A DNA stretch of 64,000 nucleotides from Adlercreutzia equolifaciens DSM 19450 (GCF_000478885.1 NC_022567.1:186001-250000); one strand, 5' to 3'. Counted from the stretch's first letter, positions 45,068 through 53,222 are shown. Made by a program: numbers and translations. Notes: generated from the letters alone by a model not told the origin.

Positions 45068-45151
45068 ATGTACGTAAGCTGGATGGAACTCCTCACGTTT
45101 TGTTTGGTGATCGTAGCGGTGATTGATTTGACCGCGCGCTTGCGGCAGTAG
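45068..45151 (+). CDS. Putative holin-like small toxin (type I toxin-antitoxin)
   Basis: A 27-aa single-helix membrane peptide starting MYVSWMELLTF, with a hydrophobic core (FCLVIVAVIDL) and a basic end (TARLRQ). This layout resembles the Hol_Tox/TxpA-like holin-like toxin family of Gram-positive bacteria. AAGGGAG is 5 nt before the ATG, and a plausible promoter precedes it. Downstream, a converging promoter on the opposite strand would produce an antisense RNA against its 3' untranslated region. It sits between hypC and hypD. Toxicity is inference from family resemblance. Confidence 0.65.
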   Translation: MYVSWMELLTFCLVIVAVIDLTARLRQ

Positions 45152-45168
45152 CCGTGCGGGTGGCAATG

Positions 45169-45263
45169 AAAAAGCCGCCCCTCGCATAGGATGAACGGCT
45201 CTTCATCACATTAACCTGGATAATGTGAAGCAGTCGTGCCCGGTTGCAGCGGGCATTCCGCTT
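45169..45263 (-). ncRNA. Putative RatA-like antisense antitoxin RNA
   Basis: The predicted RNA is about 95 nt, starting about 7 nt downstream of a good minus-strand promoter (45298-45270). It ends at a hairpin (AGCCG...CGGCT, 45200-45173) followed by TTTTT on the minus strand. It overlaps the 3' untranslated region of the toxin mRNA, including the perfect hairpin CACATTA/TAATGTG at 45207-45227, as in TxpA/RatA pairs. Ends are estimated, not mapped. Confidence 0.55.
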
Positions 45264-45269
45264 GTCCGT

Positions 45270-45298
45270 ATTCTACACCCTTGAAGGAGTGGTTGCAA
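45270..45298 (-). promoter_or_regulatory. Antisense promoter facing the toxin gene
   Basis: On the minus strand the -35 is TTGCAA (45298-45293) and the -10 is TAGAAT (45275-45270), with a 17-bp spacer. It overlaps the hypD ribosome-binding region. Confidence 0.6.
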
Positions 45299-45300
45299 GA

Positions 45301-46392
45301 ATGGACGCCATGCAGCAAGAACTGAAGGCCTTCAAAGATCCGACGTTGGCGCGGGGGCTCATCGAGTCCATTCAGGCGCTGGCGCCTAAGTCCGCCACGC
45401 TTATGGAAGTGTGCGGCACCCACACGGTGGCCATCGCGCGCAACGGCATTCGCGGCCTCATGCCCGAGGGCACCCGCCTCGCCTCCGGCCCGGGGTGCCC
45501 CGTGTGCGTGACGAGCAACCACGACATCGACAAGGTGATCGCGCTGGCCCGGGTGCCGGAAGTGACCATCGCAACCTTCGGCGACATGACCCGCGTGCCC
45601 GGCTCCACGTCCAGCCTGCTGGCCGAGCAGGCGGCGGGACGCGCGGTGGAAATCGTTTACTCGCCGCTGGATGCCCTGCGCCTGGCGCAGGAGAACCCCG
45701 ATCGGCAAATCGTCTTCGTCGGCGTGGGCTTCGAAACCACCACGCCGCTGGTGGCTATGGCCATCAAGCGGGCGCGCGCCATGGGGCTCACAAACTTCAC
45801 CGTATACGGCGCCCACAAGAACATGCCCGGGGCGCTGGAAGTCATCATCAACGACCCGGCGCTGAAGCTGGACGCGCTCATTCTGCCGGGGCACGTGTCC
45901 ACTATCATCGGCGCGGAGCCCTATCGCTTCCTGGCCGAGAAGTACGGCATCCCCGGTGTCATCACCGGGTTCGAGCCGGTGGACGTGCTGCAGGGCATCG
46001 CCATGATCATGCGCCAGCTGCACGAGAGTCGCGCCGAGATCGAGATCGCCTACGCCCGCGGCGTCATGCCCGAGGGCAATCCGGTGGCACTCGCCGCCAT
46101 CGACGAGGTGTTCGAAACCTGCTCCGCCACCTGGCGTGGCTTGGGTGAGATTCCCGGCAGTGGCTACCGCATCCGCGAGGAGTTCGCCGACTTCGACGCC
46201 ATGCGCCGCTTCCAACCGGATGTGGAAGAGGTGCGCGAGCATAAGGGCTGCCGCTGCGGCGACGTGCTCCGCGGCATCATGGCCCCGAGCGAGTGCCCGC
46301 TGTTCCGGAAGGTCTGCACGCCGGAGAACCCGGTCGGGCCCTGCATGGTTTCCAGCGAGGGCAGCTGCGCGGCATACTATCGGTACTACTAG
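45301..46392 (+). CDS. hypD: Hydrogenase formation protein HypD
   Basis: HypD (363 aa), a [4Fe-4S] scaffold that, with HypC, binds the hydrogenase iron while CN and CO ligands are added. Key motifs: EVCGTHT (C38), GPGCPVC (C66, C69), and C-terminal cluster cysteines in CRCGDVLRG, SECPLFRKVC and GPCMVSSEGSC. ATG 45301 fits the usual start; GAAGGAG is 11 nt upstream, longer than normal, with the antisense promoter -35 in between. Upstream spacing from hypC (334 nt) is occupied by the toxin module. Confidence 0.97.
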   Translation: MDAMQQELKAFKDPTLARGLIESIQALAPKSATLMEVCGTHTVAIARNGIRGLMPEGTRLASGPGCPVCVTSNHDIDKVIALARVPEVTIATFGDMTRVPGSTSSLLAEQAAGRAVEIVYSPLDALRLAQENPDRQIVFVGVGFETTTPLVAMAIKRARAMGLTNFTVYGAHKNMPGALEVIINDPALKLDALILPGHVSTIIGAEPYRFLAEKYGIPGVITGFEPVDVLQGIAMIMRQLHESRAEIEIAYARGVMPEGNPVALAAIDEVFETCSATWRGLGEIPGSGYRIREEFADFDAMRRFQPDVEEVREHKGCRCGDVLRGIMAPSECPLFRKVCTPENPVGPCMVSSEGSCAAYYRYY

Positions 46393-46404
46393 GCCAGGCC
46401 CGCT

Positions 46405-46704
46405 ATGGCTGCGGCCTCTACTCACTATATGTACGTGTTGGAATGCGCCGATGGGTCGTTGTACACCGGCTATGCCGTGGACGTGCGCGCGCGGCTAGCG
46501 GTGCACAACGCCGGCAAGGGCGCGAAGTACACCCGCGCTCGCCTGCCCGTGAGCCTGCTCGCCTATGCCGAGTTCGCCACCAAGCACGATGCCATGCACG
46601 CGGAATACGTCTTCAAGCAGCTTTCCCGCAACGAAAAGGACGCCCTGCTCGCCGCCGCCTCGCACGCAACCTTCGAGGAGGCCCTGAAAAACGTGCTTAC
46701 CTGA
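46405..46704 (+). CDS. GIY-YIG nuclease superfamily protein (UPF0213/YhbQ-like)
   Basis: A 99-aa single-domain GIY-YIG protein. The two signature strands read YMYVLECADGSLYTGYA; then come the conserved Arg helix (VRARLAVHNAGKGAKYTRAR), the Glu-bearing helix (AEYVFKQLSR) and the NEKDALL segment. Stand-alone members may act in DNA repair; activity here is not proven. It begins 12 nt after hypD. Confidence 0.88.
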   Translation: MAAASTHYMYVLECADGSLYTGYAVDVRARLAVHNAGKGAKYTRARLPVSLLAYAEFATKHDAMHAEYVFKQLSRNEKDALLAAASHATFEEALKNVLT

Positions 46705-46769
46705 CATGCCCGATGGGGCGACCTAAAAGAAGCAGCAAGTCACATCGCTTTCACGAATCTGGCGGCGAA

Positions 46770-46889
46770 TGCCAGTTCGACCCCGAAATGGTAAGAGGGG
46801 GGAAGCCATTTCGGCAACGAAGTGGCACTTTCTGGCCATTTCGGCCTTCAACTGGCAGTGCGGTGCGCCACTTCGGGGTCGAACTGGCA
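46770..46889. repeat. 120-bp element with perfect 18-bp terminal inverted repeats
   Basis: TGCCAGTTCGACCCCGAA (46770-46787) is perfectly mirrored at 46872-46889. Inside, GCCATTTCGGC occurs twice as a direct repeat. It sits at the 3' end of a broken helicase gene. It may be a small mobile element or a recombination remnant. No gene is supported in 46705-46914. Confidence 0.55.
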
Positions 46890-46914
46890 TCTGTCCCTTG
46901 AATTTCGAAGATGC

Positions 46915-47682
46915 CTAAGCTGACGGATGGCTTTGATCGGTTGGGCCGGAGGTTTGCTTGGGGCCCAGGTTCAGTTCCTCCAGGTAGCTGCTGGGCTCGA
47001 TGTTGCAGGTGCGGACGCCGGAGCGGAGGCGGATGCGGGGGATGTGCAGGCGCAGGCGCTCGGCGGTTTCCAAATCGCAGCTTTCGAAACTGGTGAAAAG
47101 GAGACGCCGGGCGGTGCGTTGTTCGGCCAAGGTGATGGCGGCTCGGTCGGAGGCTTCCTGGCGGGCGCGGGCGCCGCCGACGATGACGCCGGGGTCGCAC
47201 ATATCGCGCGAGGGGATGAAGCCGTTCACGAAGCCGCCGAAGATGATGACGTCGAAGGTGCGGCCGAAGAGGTCTTCGGGGGCGCCGACGGCGACGGCCG
47301 GAGTGGCCGGGCTGGCGCTTCTTCCGCACGGCTCAGCGCCCTTTCGTGTAGAGGACGGCCTTGCCACCGCGCTTTCTTCGCATGCTTCGCTGTGGCGAGA
47401 AGAGGAGAGGGACGTGCCGCTTGCGGTGTCTGCGGATGCAGAAGAGCTCTCTGCCGCCGAGTCTGGTGCGATGTCGGTTTCGGGTTGATCCTCCTCGCTC
47501 TGCTCTCTGAGCAGTTCCTGCGCCTCGCGGTAGGGGTCGAGCAGGCTTTGGGCGAAAGGGCTCGTTGCGGGGAGCCCCGGCAGGGCGTCGGCATCCAATG
47601 CGGCGAGGGCTTCCGCGAGGTTGAGGCCCCGGGGTTGCGCGACGCGCCGCAGCTCGGAGACGGCGGCGCTGCGGTCGAGGGT
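46915..47682 (-). pseudogene. C-terminal fragment of a UvrD/AddB-like helicase, truncated by IS3
   Basis: An open frame runs from the insertion-sequence border (47682) to a stop at 46915 with no native start. It reads TLDRSAAVSELRRVA, then ends with helicase-like strands FDVIIFGGFVNGFIPSRDM and an arginine-rich late helicase block (LLFTSFESCDLETAERLRLH). The rest of the gene is not found on the far side of the insertion element, so a deletion accompanied or followed the insertion. An overlapping plus-strand reading frame is a shadow. Confidence 0.7.
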
Positions 47683-47722
47683 TGACCTGTGTCAAGATTT
47701 CGGACACGGAAAGTCGAGGATC

Positions 47723-48652
47723 TCACGCCGCCAGGGGCAGCTCCCCGGGCCGCGGCGCGGTCCTCTCGAAGAACTCCTCCATCACCTGCGCCGGTATCCG
47801 GTAGCCTATGGTGGAGTGGGGCCGCCGGCGGTTGTAGTAGCCCTCGATGAACCCCACCACCGCCCGGCGCGCCTCTGCGCGGGTGGGGAAGCTCCTCCTG
47901 TGGTACATCTCGTTCTTCAGCGTGGCGAAGAACGACTCGGCCACCGCGTTGTCGTGGCACGATCCCGTGCGCCCCACCGACAGCCTCACGCCGTGGGCGG
48001 CCGCCCACTCGGCGACCAGGCGGCTGGTGTACTGGGCGCCGCGGTCGCTGTGGAATATGGCGCCCTCCGCCACGTAGCCCCGCGAGCGGGCCGCCTCGAG
48101 CGCGGAGGCCACGATGTCGGCCGTCATGCGCTCGGAGAGCGCCCAGCCCACGACCATGCGGGTGTTCAGGTCGATCACCGTGGACAGGAACAGCCAGCCC
48201 TCGCCGGTGCGCAGGTAGGTGATGTCGCCCACGAGCTTGTAGGTGGGCACGGGGCTCTCGAAGTCGCGGCCGACGAGGTCGGGGCGGCCGTCGGCCCCCG
48301 ACCCGGGCACGGTCGTGCGCTTGCTCGCGTTGGGCGTGCAGCCGCTGATGCCCAGCTCGCGCATGAGCGCCAGGACGCGGTAGAGCGTGACGTGGGCCAT
48401 CTCGGGCGGCATCATGGCGCGGACCATGCGGTGGCCGAAGCGGCCGTCCGACTCGCGCCACACCCGCTCCACCTCGGCCCTCTCCGCGGCCCACTCGTCC
48501 TCGGGCGCGCCGCGGGAGAGCCGGCTGTAGAAGCCCGAGCGGCTCACGCCCAGCAGCCTCGCCATCATCTTCACCGGGAATTCGGCCCTCTCCTCCAGCA
48601 TCAGCCGGTAGCGCGCGGCTACAGGCGGTCGCTGGCGAAGAAGGCCGCGGCT
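47723..48652 (-). CDS. IS3-family transposase OrfB (DDE integrase domain)
   Basis: A 309-residue catalytic part joined to OrfA by -1 frameshifting. An HTH_21-like segment (ARLLGVSRSGFYSRLSR) precedes the rve integrase core. The DDE triad is visible: D in VGDITYLRT, D in AIFHSDRGAQYTS and E in NAVAESFFATLKNEM, followed by FIEGYYNRRRPHSTIGY, typical of the IS3/IS150 group. Coordinates begin at the shifted codon after the A6 tract; there is no independent ribosome site. Confidence 0.9.
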   Translation of the reverse strand, partial: SRGLLRQRPPVAARYRLMLEERAEFPVKMMARLLGVSRSGFYSRLSRGAPEDEWAAERAEVERVWRESDGRFGHRMVRAMMPPEMAHVTLYRVLALMRELGISGCTPNASKRTTVPGSGADGRPDLVGRDFESPVPTYKLVGDITYLRTGEGWLFLSTVIDLNTRMVVGWALSERMTADIVASALEAARSRGYVAEGAIFHSDRGAQYTSRLVAEWAAAHGVRLSVGRTGSCHDNAVAESFFATLKNEMYHRRSFPTRAEARRAVVGFIEGYYNRRRPHSTIGYRIPAQVMEEFFERTAPRPGELPLAA

Positions 48653-48912
48653 TTTTTCAGGAAGGCGTTCTCCATCTCGAGCTCGCGGATGCGCCTCTGC
48701 GCGTCCCTCAGCTCGCGCCCGGCGGCCTCCGGCGCCGGCTCGCCGCCCAGCTCGCGGCGGCGGTCGGCCACCCACTTGCCCACGGTGCGGTCGCTGAGCC
48801 CCAGCTCCTCGCAGCAGCCCTTGATGGAGCGGCCCTCCGCGACGGCGGCGATTATGTAGTCGGCGGTCTCCCTCTTGAACTCGGGGGTGTACTTGTTCTG
48901 GTTGGCAACCAT
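48619..48912 (-). CDS. IS3-family transposase OrfA
   Basis: A DNA-binding subunit of 97 aa from ATG 48912, with the HTH_Tnp_1 domain (YTPEFKRETADYIIAAVAEG, then GLSDRTVGKWVADRR) and a leucine-zipper-like C-terminus (RELRDAQRRIRELEMENAFL). The frame runs through AAAAAA (48657-48652); a -1 slip there yields the OrfAB transposase. Confidence 0.88.
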   Translation of the reverse strand: MVANQNKYTPEFKRETADYIIAAVAEGRSIKGCCEELGLSDRTVGKWVADRRRELGGEPAPEAAGRELRDAQRRIRELEMENAFLKKAAAFFASDRL

Positions 48913-49001
48913 GGCGATCATCGTCCTTTCGGTCTCACGGGGCGCAGTCTACAGGGCGCTGCGCACTCTGTCATCCGTGTCCGAAAAAACGATACAGGTC
49001 A

Positions 49002-49112
49002 AAGGATTGGAAGGTGTGGGGTGCGGTCTGCGTGGCCTGCGTGCTCGTGAGCGCGCTCGCCCTGCGCGTCGTGTTCTACATGACCGGCATCTCCATCTAC
49101 CCGTTCTTCTAG
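49002..49112 (+). pseudogene. 3' end of a membrane protein gene, possibly DmsC-like
   Basis: An open frame of 36 codons from the insertion-sequence border to TAG encodes one hydrophobic helix (VCVACVLVSALALRVVFYMT) and ends GISIYPFF. No start is present. The ending resembles DmsC-type membrane anchor subunits of oxidoreductases, but it is too short to be sure. It is the leftover of a gene cut by the IS3-associated event. Confidence 0.45.
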
Positions 49113-49139
49113 GCGGCCCGGAAAAGATGCACCAAACTG

Positions 49140-49169
49140 GAAGGCCTCCCATGGCGGGAGGCCTTCTTT
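49140..49169. terminator. Bidirectional terminator between the membrane fragment and yqeY
   Basis: GAAGGCCTCCC pairs perfectly with GGGAGGCCTTC across ATGGC, followed by TTT on the plus strand. It can serve both converging units. Confidence 0.88.
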
Positions 49170-49191
49170 GCGTTGGGGGAGAGGCGTCTTG

Positions 49192-49635
49192 CTAGCTCAG
49201 TTTTCCGCCGAGGATCTTAGCGGCGCCGGCCTTGTCGAAGTTGCCGCCGGTGCGTTTCGTGAGCTCGCCCATGACGCGGCCCATATCCTTCTTGGTGGAC
49301 GCGCCCGTGTCGGCGAGCACCTCATCGATGAGCGCCGCCAGCTCGTCGCCTTCCACTTGGCGGGGCAGGTACTCTTCCAGAATGGCTACCTGCTCGGTGA
49401 GGGTGTCGGTGCGCTCTTGATTGTTGCCGGCCTTGATGGATCCGTCCAGCGTCTCCTTCGTCTGCTTGATGGTGCGCTTGAGCATGGCGTCCACGTCGGC
49501 CTCCGTCACCTCGCGGCGCTCGTTCACCTCGATGGCCTTAAGCTCGGTGTGCACCTGGCGCAGAATGTCGCGTCGGTGGTTGTCGCGCGCCTTCATGGCC
49601 GTCTTGATCTCGTCCTGCAGCTGCTGGTATTCCAT
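49192..49635 (-). CDS. GatB/YqeY domain-containing protein
   Basis: A 147-aa helical YqeY-family protein related to the tail domain of GatB; it may bind tRNA or act in amidotransferase-like quality control, but its role is not settled. Conserved segments are EIKTAMKARD near the start, LTEQVAILEEYLPRQ and the C-terminal DMGRVMGEL and GAAKILGGKLS. ATG 49635 follows AAAGGA by 6 nt; a longer frame is not supported. Confidence 0.9.
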   Translation of the reverse strand: MEYQQLQDEIKTAMKARDNHRRDILRQVHTELKAIEVNERREVTEADVDAMLKRTIKQTKETLDGSIKAGNNQERTDTLTEQVAILEEYLPRQVEGDELAALIDEVLADTGASTKKDMGRVMGELTKRTGGNFDKAGAAKILGGKLS

Positions 49636-49809
49636 GAGCGTCCTTTCTCGGAAAATGATCGCCTCCATTATAGCGCGCCCTGCCGCTTCGATGGCCTTCT
49701 CTGCCCCTCTCAACTGGGGGCGTCATTCCGGTCGAGGAGGGCTGACCAAGGTCAGCCCCTACGGGGCAAAGCGATAGGGGATACGGTGGAAGGGGGCCGC
49801 GGGAGGAGT

Positions 49810-52023
49810 TTATCCCTGCTGCAGGCTGCCCTTCACGATGCCGCGGGCGGCCAGGTAGGTCACTAGCATGTAGCCGCCGTAGATGACCAGCGTAAGGCCG
49901 GCGGCCATCATGATGGGGCCGGCCGAGGACACGCCGATGGCGTCCAGCAGGGAATCGGACAGCACGCCGATGGCGCAGACGGAATGACATACCGCCAGAC
50001 CCAGCGGCACGAGGAAGTACACGAGCACCTGGGCCAGAAGCGACCGGTAGATCATGCCGCGGTCGCAGCCGAGCTTCCACAGGATGCGGTAGCGCGGCGT
50101 TGAATCGGACGCCTGGGAGAGCTGCTGGATGGCCAAAATGGCCGCCGTGGAAATGAGGAAGACGAAGCCGATGTAGAGCGCCAGATACGTGATCATGAGA
50201 CGCAGCCCGGCGGACTGGGAGAGCATCTCGTTCGCCGTGAGGATGCGCGTGACCGGCCACAAGAGGCTCGCGTAGGGGTCGTCGGCGCCTTGGGTGCCCT
50301 TCTCGAAACCGCCCATGTCGCGGGGTTGCAGGGCCGCCACGATGTCGCCTAAGGCCGCGTCATTCTCGCCGGCGGTCTTACCGTTGTCGGCGTACATCAC
50401 GTTCAGGTACTGGGTGTCGGGAATGCAGCCGGCGGCTTTCAGGGCTTCTACGGCTTCATCGGGAGCGATGATGACCAGGGCTGTGGCCGCCATGGCGTTG
50501 TCTTCCAGCTGCGTGTCGTACAGGGGACCTGCCAGGGCGTACTCCTCGCCGGCGATGGTCACCGTGGGGGCCGCGTCCAGCACGGCGCGGGCCAAAGGCG
50601 TGACCATGTCCATGTTGTTCGCCAAGGCGCAGGTGCCCGCTGCCAGTTCCACGGGATCCTGGCCTTGCAGCGCACGGGTGCCGTTGAAGTCGGAGAGCGA
50701 CACCACGGTGAGATGCGTTGTGCGTACGGAGCCCAAGTCGTCCAGACGCAGGGCCGACGGATCAACGCCGGTGGCCTCGGCAGCGGCAACGAGGGGGTCG
50801 TAGGTCATATCCGGGGCTGAATAGGTGCTCACCTGAGCGAAGGCGCCTACGGTCTCGTCCCACAGCTCTGGCGCGGCCTCTTGCAGGGCGGCAGCCATGT
50901 CCCAGTTGAAGGACTCCGCCTGGGCCAGGCGCTCGGGGGCTTCGGCCTCCATCTCGGCGCGGCGATCAAGTGGGTCGCCCGACGAGGAAGCCTTCGACCC
51001 ATCGGGCCCGTACCACACGGCCGCCTCCAAGGTGGCGGAATAGGGGTTCGAGCGTTCCGCGCCGCCAACGAACACCTCCACGAGCCCCATGCCCGAGGAG
51101 AACACCGTGATGGAGAAGAACAGCAGCACGCACACGGCCCACAGCGACAGAAACGCCGTGTTCACCTTGCTGGCGATCTGGCGCACGGTGAACAGGTTCA
51201 GCTTCCGCAGGTACACGCCGCGCAGCCGCGTGAGCACGGCAATGGCGAAGCCGGCGAGCGACCAGAAGAACAGCAGCGATCCCACGAGCATGGCGATGGT
51301 GGCGCGGATGAACTCGGGCTGGTCCAGCATCACCAGACCGTTTTCGATGAGCTGCTCGTAGGCGTAGACGAGGATAGCCACCGCTGCGACGAACCCCACG
51401 AGGCAGACCCACGGGTTGCGCACGCCGGCGCGCTCGTTCTTCTCGCCGGCGCGGATGAGGTCGATGAGCTTGCAGCGGCTCACGGTGATGGTGTTGAAAG
51501 CGGCCACCACCACGTAAATGGCGGCGAAGCAGGCGAGCGTGACGAGGAAGGCGTCGGGGGAGAACACGAACTGGTAGTTGGTCATCGTCGTGCCGAACAG
51601 CGCGGCGGTGAAAAACGACAGTCCCTGGGAAAGCAGCACGCCGCAGATGAGGCCCACGGCCAGGGAAAGCACCCCCACGAGCACGGTCTCGTACAGCACG
51701 ATGCGCGACACGTGCCCCGGCGTCATGCCCAGCACCAGGTAGGTGCCGAACTCCCGCTTGCGTCGGCGGATGAGGAACTGGTTCGCGTACAGGATGAGGA
51801 AGCCCAGCACGCAGGCCACGACTATCGAGAACATGCCCAGTATGTAGGTGGTGGATGCGAACACGCTTCGCGAGGCCGAGGTTTCCATGTCGAAGAGAAT
51901 CTGCTGGCTGCCGATGGAGTTGAACGCGTAGAACACCGCCACGCCGAACAAGAGCGTGATGAAGTAGACGGCGTAATCGCGCACCGACCGGCGGATATTG
52001 CGCAGGGCGAGCTTAAGATACAT
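49810..52023 (-). CDS. BceB-like ABC transporter permease (FtsX family)
   Basis: A 737-aa integral membrane permease of the peptide-resistance (BceAB) type. A first TM sits at the start, then three TMs (about residues 55-175), two more near 200-260, one near 290-310, a large external domain (about 320-600), and three TMs at the C-terminus, with FtsX-like domains. BceB permeases bind antimicrobial peptides such as bacitracin or lantibiotics and signal to a cognate kinase. Its start overlaps the end of the ATPase gene by 11 nt. The next genes upstream are the small peptide and a BceS-like kinase, a full detoxification module. Confidence 0.9.
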   Translation of the reverse strand: MYLKLALRNIRRSVRDYAVYFITLLFGVAVFYAFNSIGSQQILFDMETSASRSVFASTTYILGMFSIVVACVLGFLILYANQFLIRRRKREFGTYLVLGMTPGHVSRIVLYETVLVGVLSLAVGLICGVLLSQGLSFFTAALFGTTMTNYQFVFSPDAFLVTLACFAAIYVVVAAFNTITVSRCKLIDLIRAGEKNERAGVRNPWVCLVGFVAAVAILVYAYEQLIENGLVMLDQPEFIRATIAMLVGSLLFFWSLAGFAIAVLTRLRGVYLRKLNLFTVRQIASKVNTAFLSLWAVCVLLFFSITVFSSGMGLVEVFVGGAERSNPYSATLEAAVWYGPDGSKASSSGDPLDRRAEMEAEAPERLAQAESFNWDMAAALQEAAPELWDETVGAFAQVSTYSAPDMTYDPLVAAAEATGVDPSALRLDDLGSVRTTHLTVVSLSDFNGTRALQGQDPVELAAGTCALANNMDMVTPLARAVLDAAPTVTIAGEEYALAGPLYDTQLEDNAMAATALVIIAPDEAVEALKAAGCIPDTQYLNVMYADNGKTAGENDAALGDIVAALQPRDMGGFEKGTQGADDPYASLLWPVTRILTANEMLSQSAGLRLMITYLALYIGFVFLISTAAILAIQQLSQASDSTPRYRILWKLGCDRGMIYRSLLAQVLVYFLVPLGLAVCHSVCAIGVLSDSLLDAIGVSSAGPIMMAAGLTLVIYGGYMLVTYLAARGIVKGSLQQG

Positions 52024-53038
52024 GGCCGGCCTCCCCGCCGAGGAACGACACGACCTCCATGATGCGCGAGAAGAACGCGTCGCGGCTCTCGTCGCCCCGG
52101 CGCAGCTCGTTGAACACGGCGCCGTCCTTGATGAACAGCACGCGGTTCGTGTAGCTGGCGGCGAAGGCGTCGTGGGTGACCATCATAATGGTGGCACCCA
52201 TCTGCTCGTTCATCATTTCCATGATCTCCAGCATCACCGTGGCGGCGCGGGAATCGAGGGCGCCGGTGGGCTCGTCGGCTAAGATGAGCTTCGGGTCGGT
52301 GACCATGGCGCGGGCTGCGGCCACGCGCTGCTTCTGGCCGCCGGACATCTGGTAGGGATACTTCTGCAGCACGCCATCCACACCGAGGCGCGCGGCCATG
52401 GCGTTCACCTTGCCGGGAATGGCGCGGGCCGGCTCGCCCTTGATGGTGAGGGCCAGCGAGATGTTCTCGAAGCCGGTGAGCGTGTCCAGCAGATTCGAGT
52501 CTTGGAAGATGAAGCCCAAGTCGTCGCGACGGAACTTCGCCAGCTGGCGCTTCGACATGCCGGTGATATCGCGGCCGCCTACGATGATGTGCCCGCTCGT
52601 GACCGTATCGATGGTAGAGACGCAGTTCAGAAGCGTTGTTTTGCCGGAGCCCGAGGGACCCATGATGCCGACGAACTCGCCGGCGGCCACGTCGAAGCTG
52701 ACACCGGCCAGCGCGTGGGTGACCGAGTCGCGGCTGCCGAAGACTTTTTCGATGGAGCGCACCGAGAGGATGGGGGAGCCTGCGTTGACGGGGTGGCCGG
52801 CTTGGGGGGCGCGGAAGGGGTCGGCCGCACGGTGGGCGCCATGGGCGGTGTGGGCTCCTCTTCCGCTGGCGGCGCTGGCTGCGGAGGCGGCGCCGGCCAC
52901 GTAGTTCTCGCGGGAGAAAGCGGCGGCGATGCCGTCGAGGGTCGTCGTGCCGTCGCCATCGAGGGGCACAGGCGTGCCAGGATTGGTCGGACGCGGGCCG
53001 AAGGCCGAGGGGGTGGGTTCGGTGTACACTTCGGCCAT
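52013..53038 (-). CDS. BceA-like ABC transporter ATP-binding protein
   Basis: A 341-aa ATPase. After an unusual low-complexity Ala/Gly/Pro N-terminal extension (about 85 residues) comes a MacB/BceA-type nucleotide-binding domain: Walker A GPSGSGKTT, Q-loop FIFQDSNLLD, signature MSGGQKQRVAAARAM, Walker B LILADEPTGALDS and H-loop MVTHDAF. ATG 53038 follows GAGAGGAG and overlaps the stop of the 32-aa peptide gene (TAATG). It partners the permease at 49810. Confidence 0.93.
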   Translation of the reverse strand: MAEVYTEPTPSAFGPRPTNPGTPVPLDGDGTTTLDGIAAAFSRENYVAGAASAASAASGRGAHTAHGAHRAADPFRAPQAGHPVNAGSPILSVRSIEKVFGSRDSVTHALAGVSFDVAAGEFVGIMGPSGSGKTTLLNCVSTIDTVTSGHIIVGGRDITGMSKRQLAKFRRDDLGFIFQDSNLLDTLTGFENISLALTIKGEPARAIPGKVNAMAARLGVDGVLQKYPYQMSGGQKQRVAAARAMVTDPKLILADEPTGALDSRAATVMLEIMEMMNEQMGATIMMVTHDAFAASYTNRVLFIKDGAVFNELRRGDESRDAFFSRIMEVVSFLGGEAGHVS

Positions 53039-53136
53039 TAGTAGCTCCTCTCGGTTTTGGGCAGCTGGTGGGAGATGAAGGCTCCCACGGCCCCGATGAT
53101 AGCAAGCGTCAGGATGATTTTCCCTGCAGTGTTCAC
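53038..53136 (-). CDS. 32-residue single-helix membrane peptide coupled to the BceA-like gene
   Basis: A GTG start at 53136 with AAAGGA 5 nt upstream opens a 32-codon frame: MNTAGK, a hydrophobic helix (IILTLAIIGAVGAF), then SHQLPKTERSY. The stop shares bases with the ATPase start (TAATG), indicating translational coupling. It has the shape of a small membrane regulator (one TM, short charged ends). I do not recognise a family. It could modulate the transporter or kinase, or simply promote translation of the next gene. Confidence 0.65.
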   Translation of the reverse strand: MNTAGKIILTLAIIGAVGAFISHQLPKTERSY

Positions 53137-53170
53137 GACAGTCCTTTCTCTCGGATATGCGGCTCGCGTT

Positions 53171-53222
53171 CCATCCCTCCGGAGGCGGCTCGATGGATCG
53201 TCCCATCCCTCCGGAGACGGCT
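53171..53222. repeat. 20-bp direct repeat in the leader of the ABC operon
   Basis: CCATCCCTCCGGAGGCGGCT (53171-53190) recurs at 53203-53222 with one change. It lies next to copy B of the palindromic repeat family, in the region between the peptide gene and the kinase gene. Confidence 0.6.

Larger units (their letters stand above)
47683..49001 (-). mobile_element. IS3-family insertion sequence, apparently intact
   Basis: A 1,319-bp element with ends TGACCTGTGTC and GGTCA-complement TGACCTGTATC; TTTCGGACACGGA is also shared by both ends (inverted repeats about 28 bp with a few mismatches). It carries overlapping orfA and orfB with an A6 slippage tract. No matching target duplication is visible (GGT on the left, AAG on the right), and the flanking sequences come from two different genes, so the element marks a deletion or rearrangement. 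Confidence 0.88.

Noticed and set aside
46770..46790. GTTCGACCCC resembling a tRNA T-loop
   Set aside because: No acceptor, D or anticodon arms fit around it, and the sequence is explained by the 18-bp inverted repeat.
46927..47685. A long plus-strand reading frame opposite the helicase remnant
   Set aside because: Its protein is Gly/Ala/Arg-rich low complexity with no motif, while the opposite strand has clear helicase-like sequence. It is a high-GC shadow.
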